Below, in pieces: positions 59,133 through 59,134 of a DNA stretch of 59,134 bases. The DNA is from DRYM01 sp964526225. GTDB lineage: Archaea; Thermoproteota; Thermoprotei_A; EX4484-217-1. The stretch is from assembly GCA_964526225.1 (NCBI GenBank), contig CAZGLL010000008.1, forward strand, positions 1 through 59,134, read 5' to 3'. The notes under the pieces are model-generated. The model saw only the letters and a list, made by a program, of their open reading frames with translations. It was not told where the DNA came from and did not search any database. The translations under genes were made by a program, and so were the position numbers. How positions within the stretch are numbered: the stretch's first letter is position 1; the number at the start of each line of letters is the position of its first letter.

Positions 59133-59134
59133 CT

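Noticed and set aside
1..59134. CRISPR array or defence island
   Set aside because: No regularly spaced direct repeats were seen and no cas genes occur; the content is core information processing.

Overview
The window is a gene-dense, AT-rich stretch of a hyperthermophilic archaeon, most likely a Thermoproteota (Crenarchaeota) member of the Desulfurococcales type. This is inferred from gene content and order, not from a search. The supporting content is: short helicase-less XPF, TFE-beta with an iron-sulfur cluster, TFB, a degenerate RecJ/Cdc45 protein next to S15, S30e, L15e, GatD/GatE, a tRNA-Pro with a splicing intron, and box C/D sRNAs. Almost every gene is an information-processing or housekeeping gene.

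Layout. 1-11.3 kb: 3' end of mcm, a PLP aminotransferase and an HDAC-fold deacetylase diverging from one TATA region, tRNA-Pro(GGG), the overlapping operon thpR-cca-kinase, the UPF0200/UPF0201 pair, RNase Z, a THUMP methyltransferase and PRPP synthetase. 11.3-20.7 kb: AmrS-type radical SAM protein, GPN GTPase, coiled-coil protein, DUF373 membrane protein, cis-prenyltransferase, S8e, SRP19, Gar1, TFB, then a TnpB-related gene preceded by about 300 bases of GC-rich, highly self-complementary sequence, then TFE-beta. 20.7-29.1 kb: Trm1, THEP1, an XRE-type regulator, fibrillarin-Nop5, S30e, GatD-GatE. 29.1-38.7 kb: a box C/D sRNA, a Pyrococcus-type ferredoxin, an antiporter, HisRS, EF-2, a folate cyclo-ligase, XPF nuclease, and an ECF transporter energy module (T, A, A) without an S component. 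38.7-45.4 kb: the archaeal exosome/proteasome superoperon (PsmA, SBDS, Rrp4, Rrp41, Rrp42, L37Ae, Brix, Pcc1, prefoldin beta, DUF3194, DHH phosphoesterase). 45.4-45.9 kb: a 490-base noncoding interval with three box C/D sRNA candidates and a strong hairpin. 45.9-59.1 kb: RNase P proteins Pop5 and Rpp30, COG1325 RNA-binding protein, L15e, OLA1/YchF GTPase, a sugar nucleotidyltransferase, a THUMP protein, S3Ae, a second Pcc1 paralogue, RecJ/Cdc45, S15, RdgB, Bud32, Kae1, S27ae, S24e, dephospho-CoA kinase, Spt4 and the 5'-truncated rpoE.

How the genes fit together. tRNA biology runs through the window: 3'-end CCA addition, RNase Z 3' processing, RNase P proteins, Trm1 and THUMP methylation, HisRS, GatDE amidation, and four KEOPS subunits (Kae1, Bud32 and two Pcc1-type proteins). 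rRNA biology is equally dense: fibrillarin, Nop5, Gar1, Brix, exosome, SBDS, nine ribosomal proteins and the guide sRNAs. Transcription is represented by TFB, TFE-beta, Spt4 and RpoE.

The observations most worth following are: (1) the TnpB-related RuvC protein lacking a zinc finger, with a nested-helix RNA immediately upstream, a layout resembling IscB/IsrB omega RNAs more than TnpB ones; (2) a Pop5 with an N-terminal transmembrane hairpin and a well-placed ribosome binding site that supports the long form; (3) TFB with no ATG, GTG or TTG start; (4) the convergent C/D sRNA cluster; (5) a 57-base identical block shared by the two ECF ATPase genes; and (6) a C/D-like (kink-turn) element in the nop5 leader.
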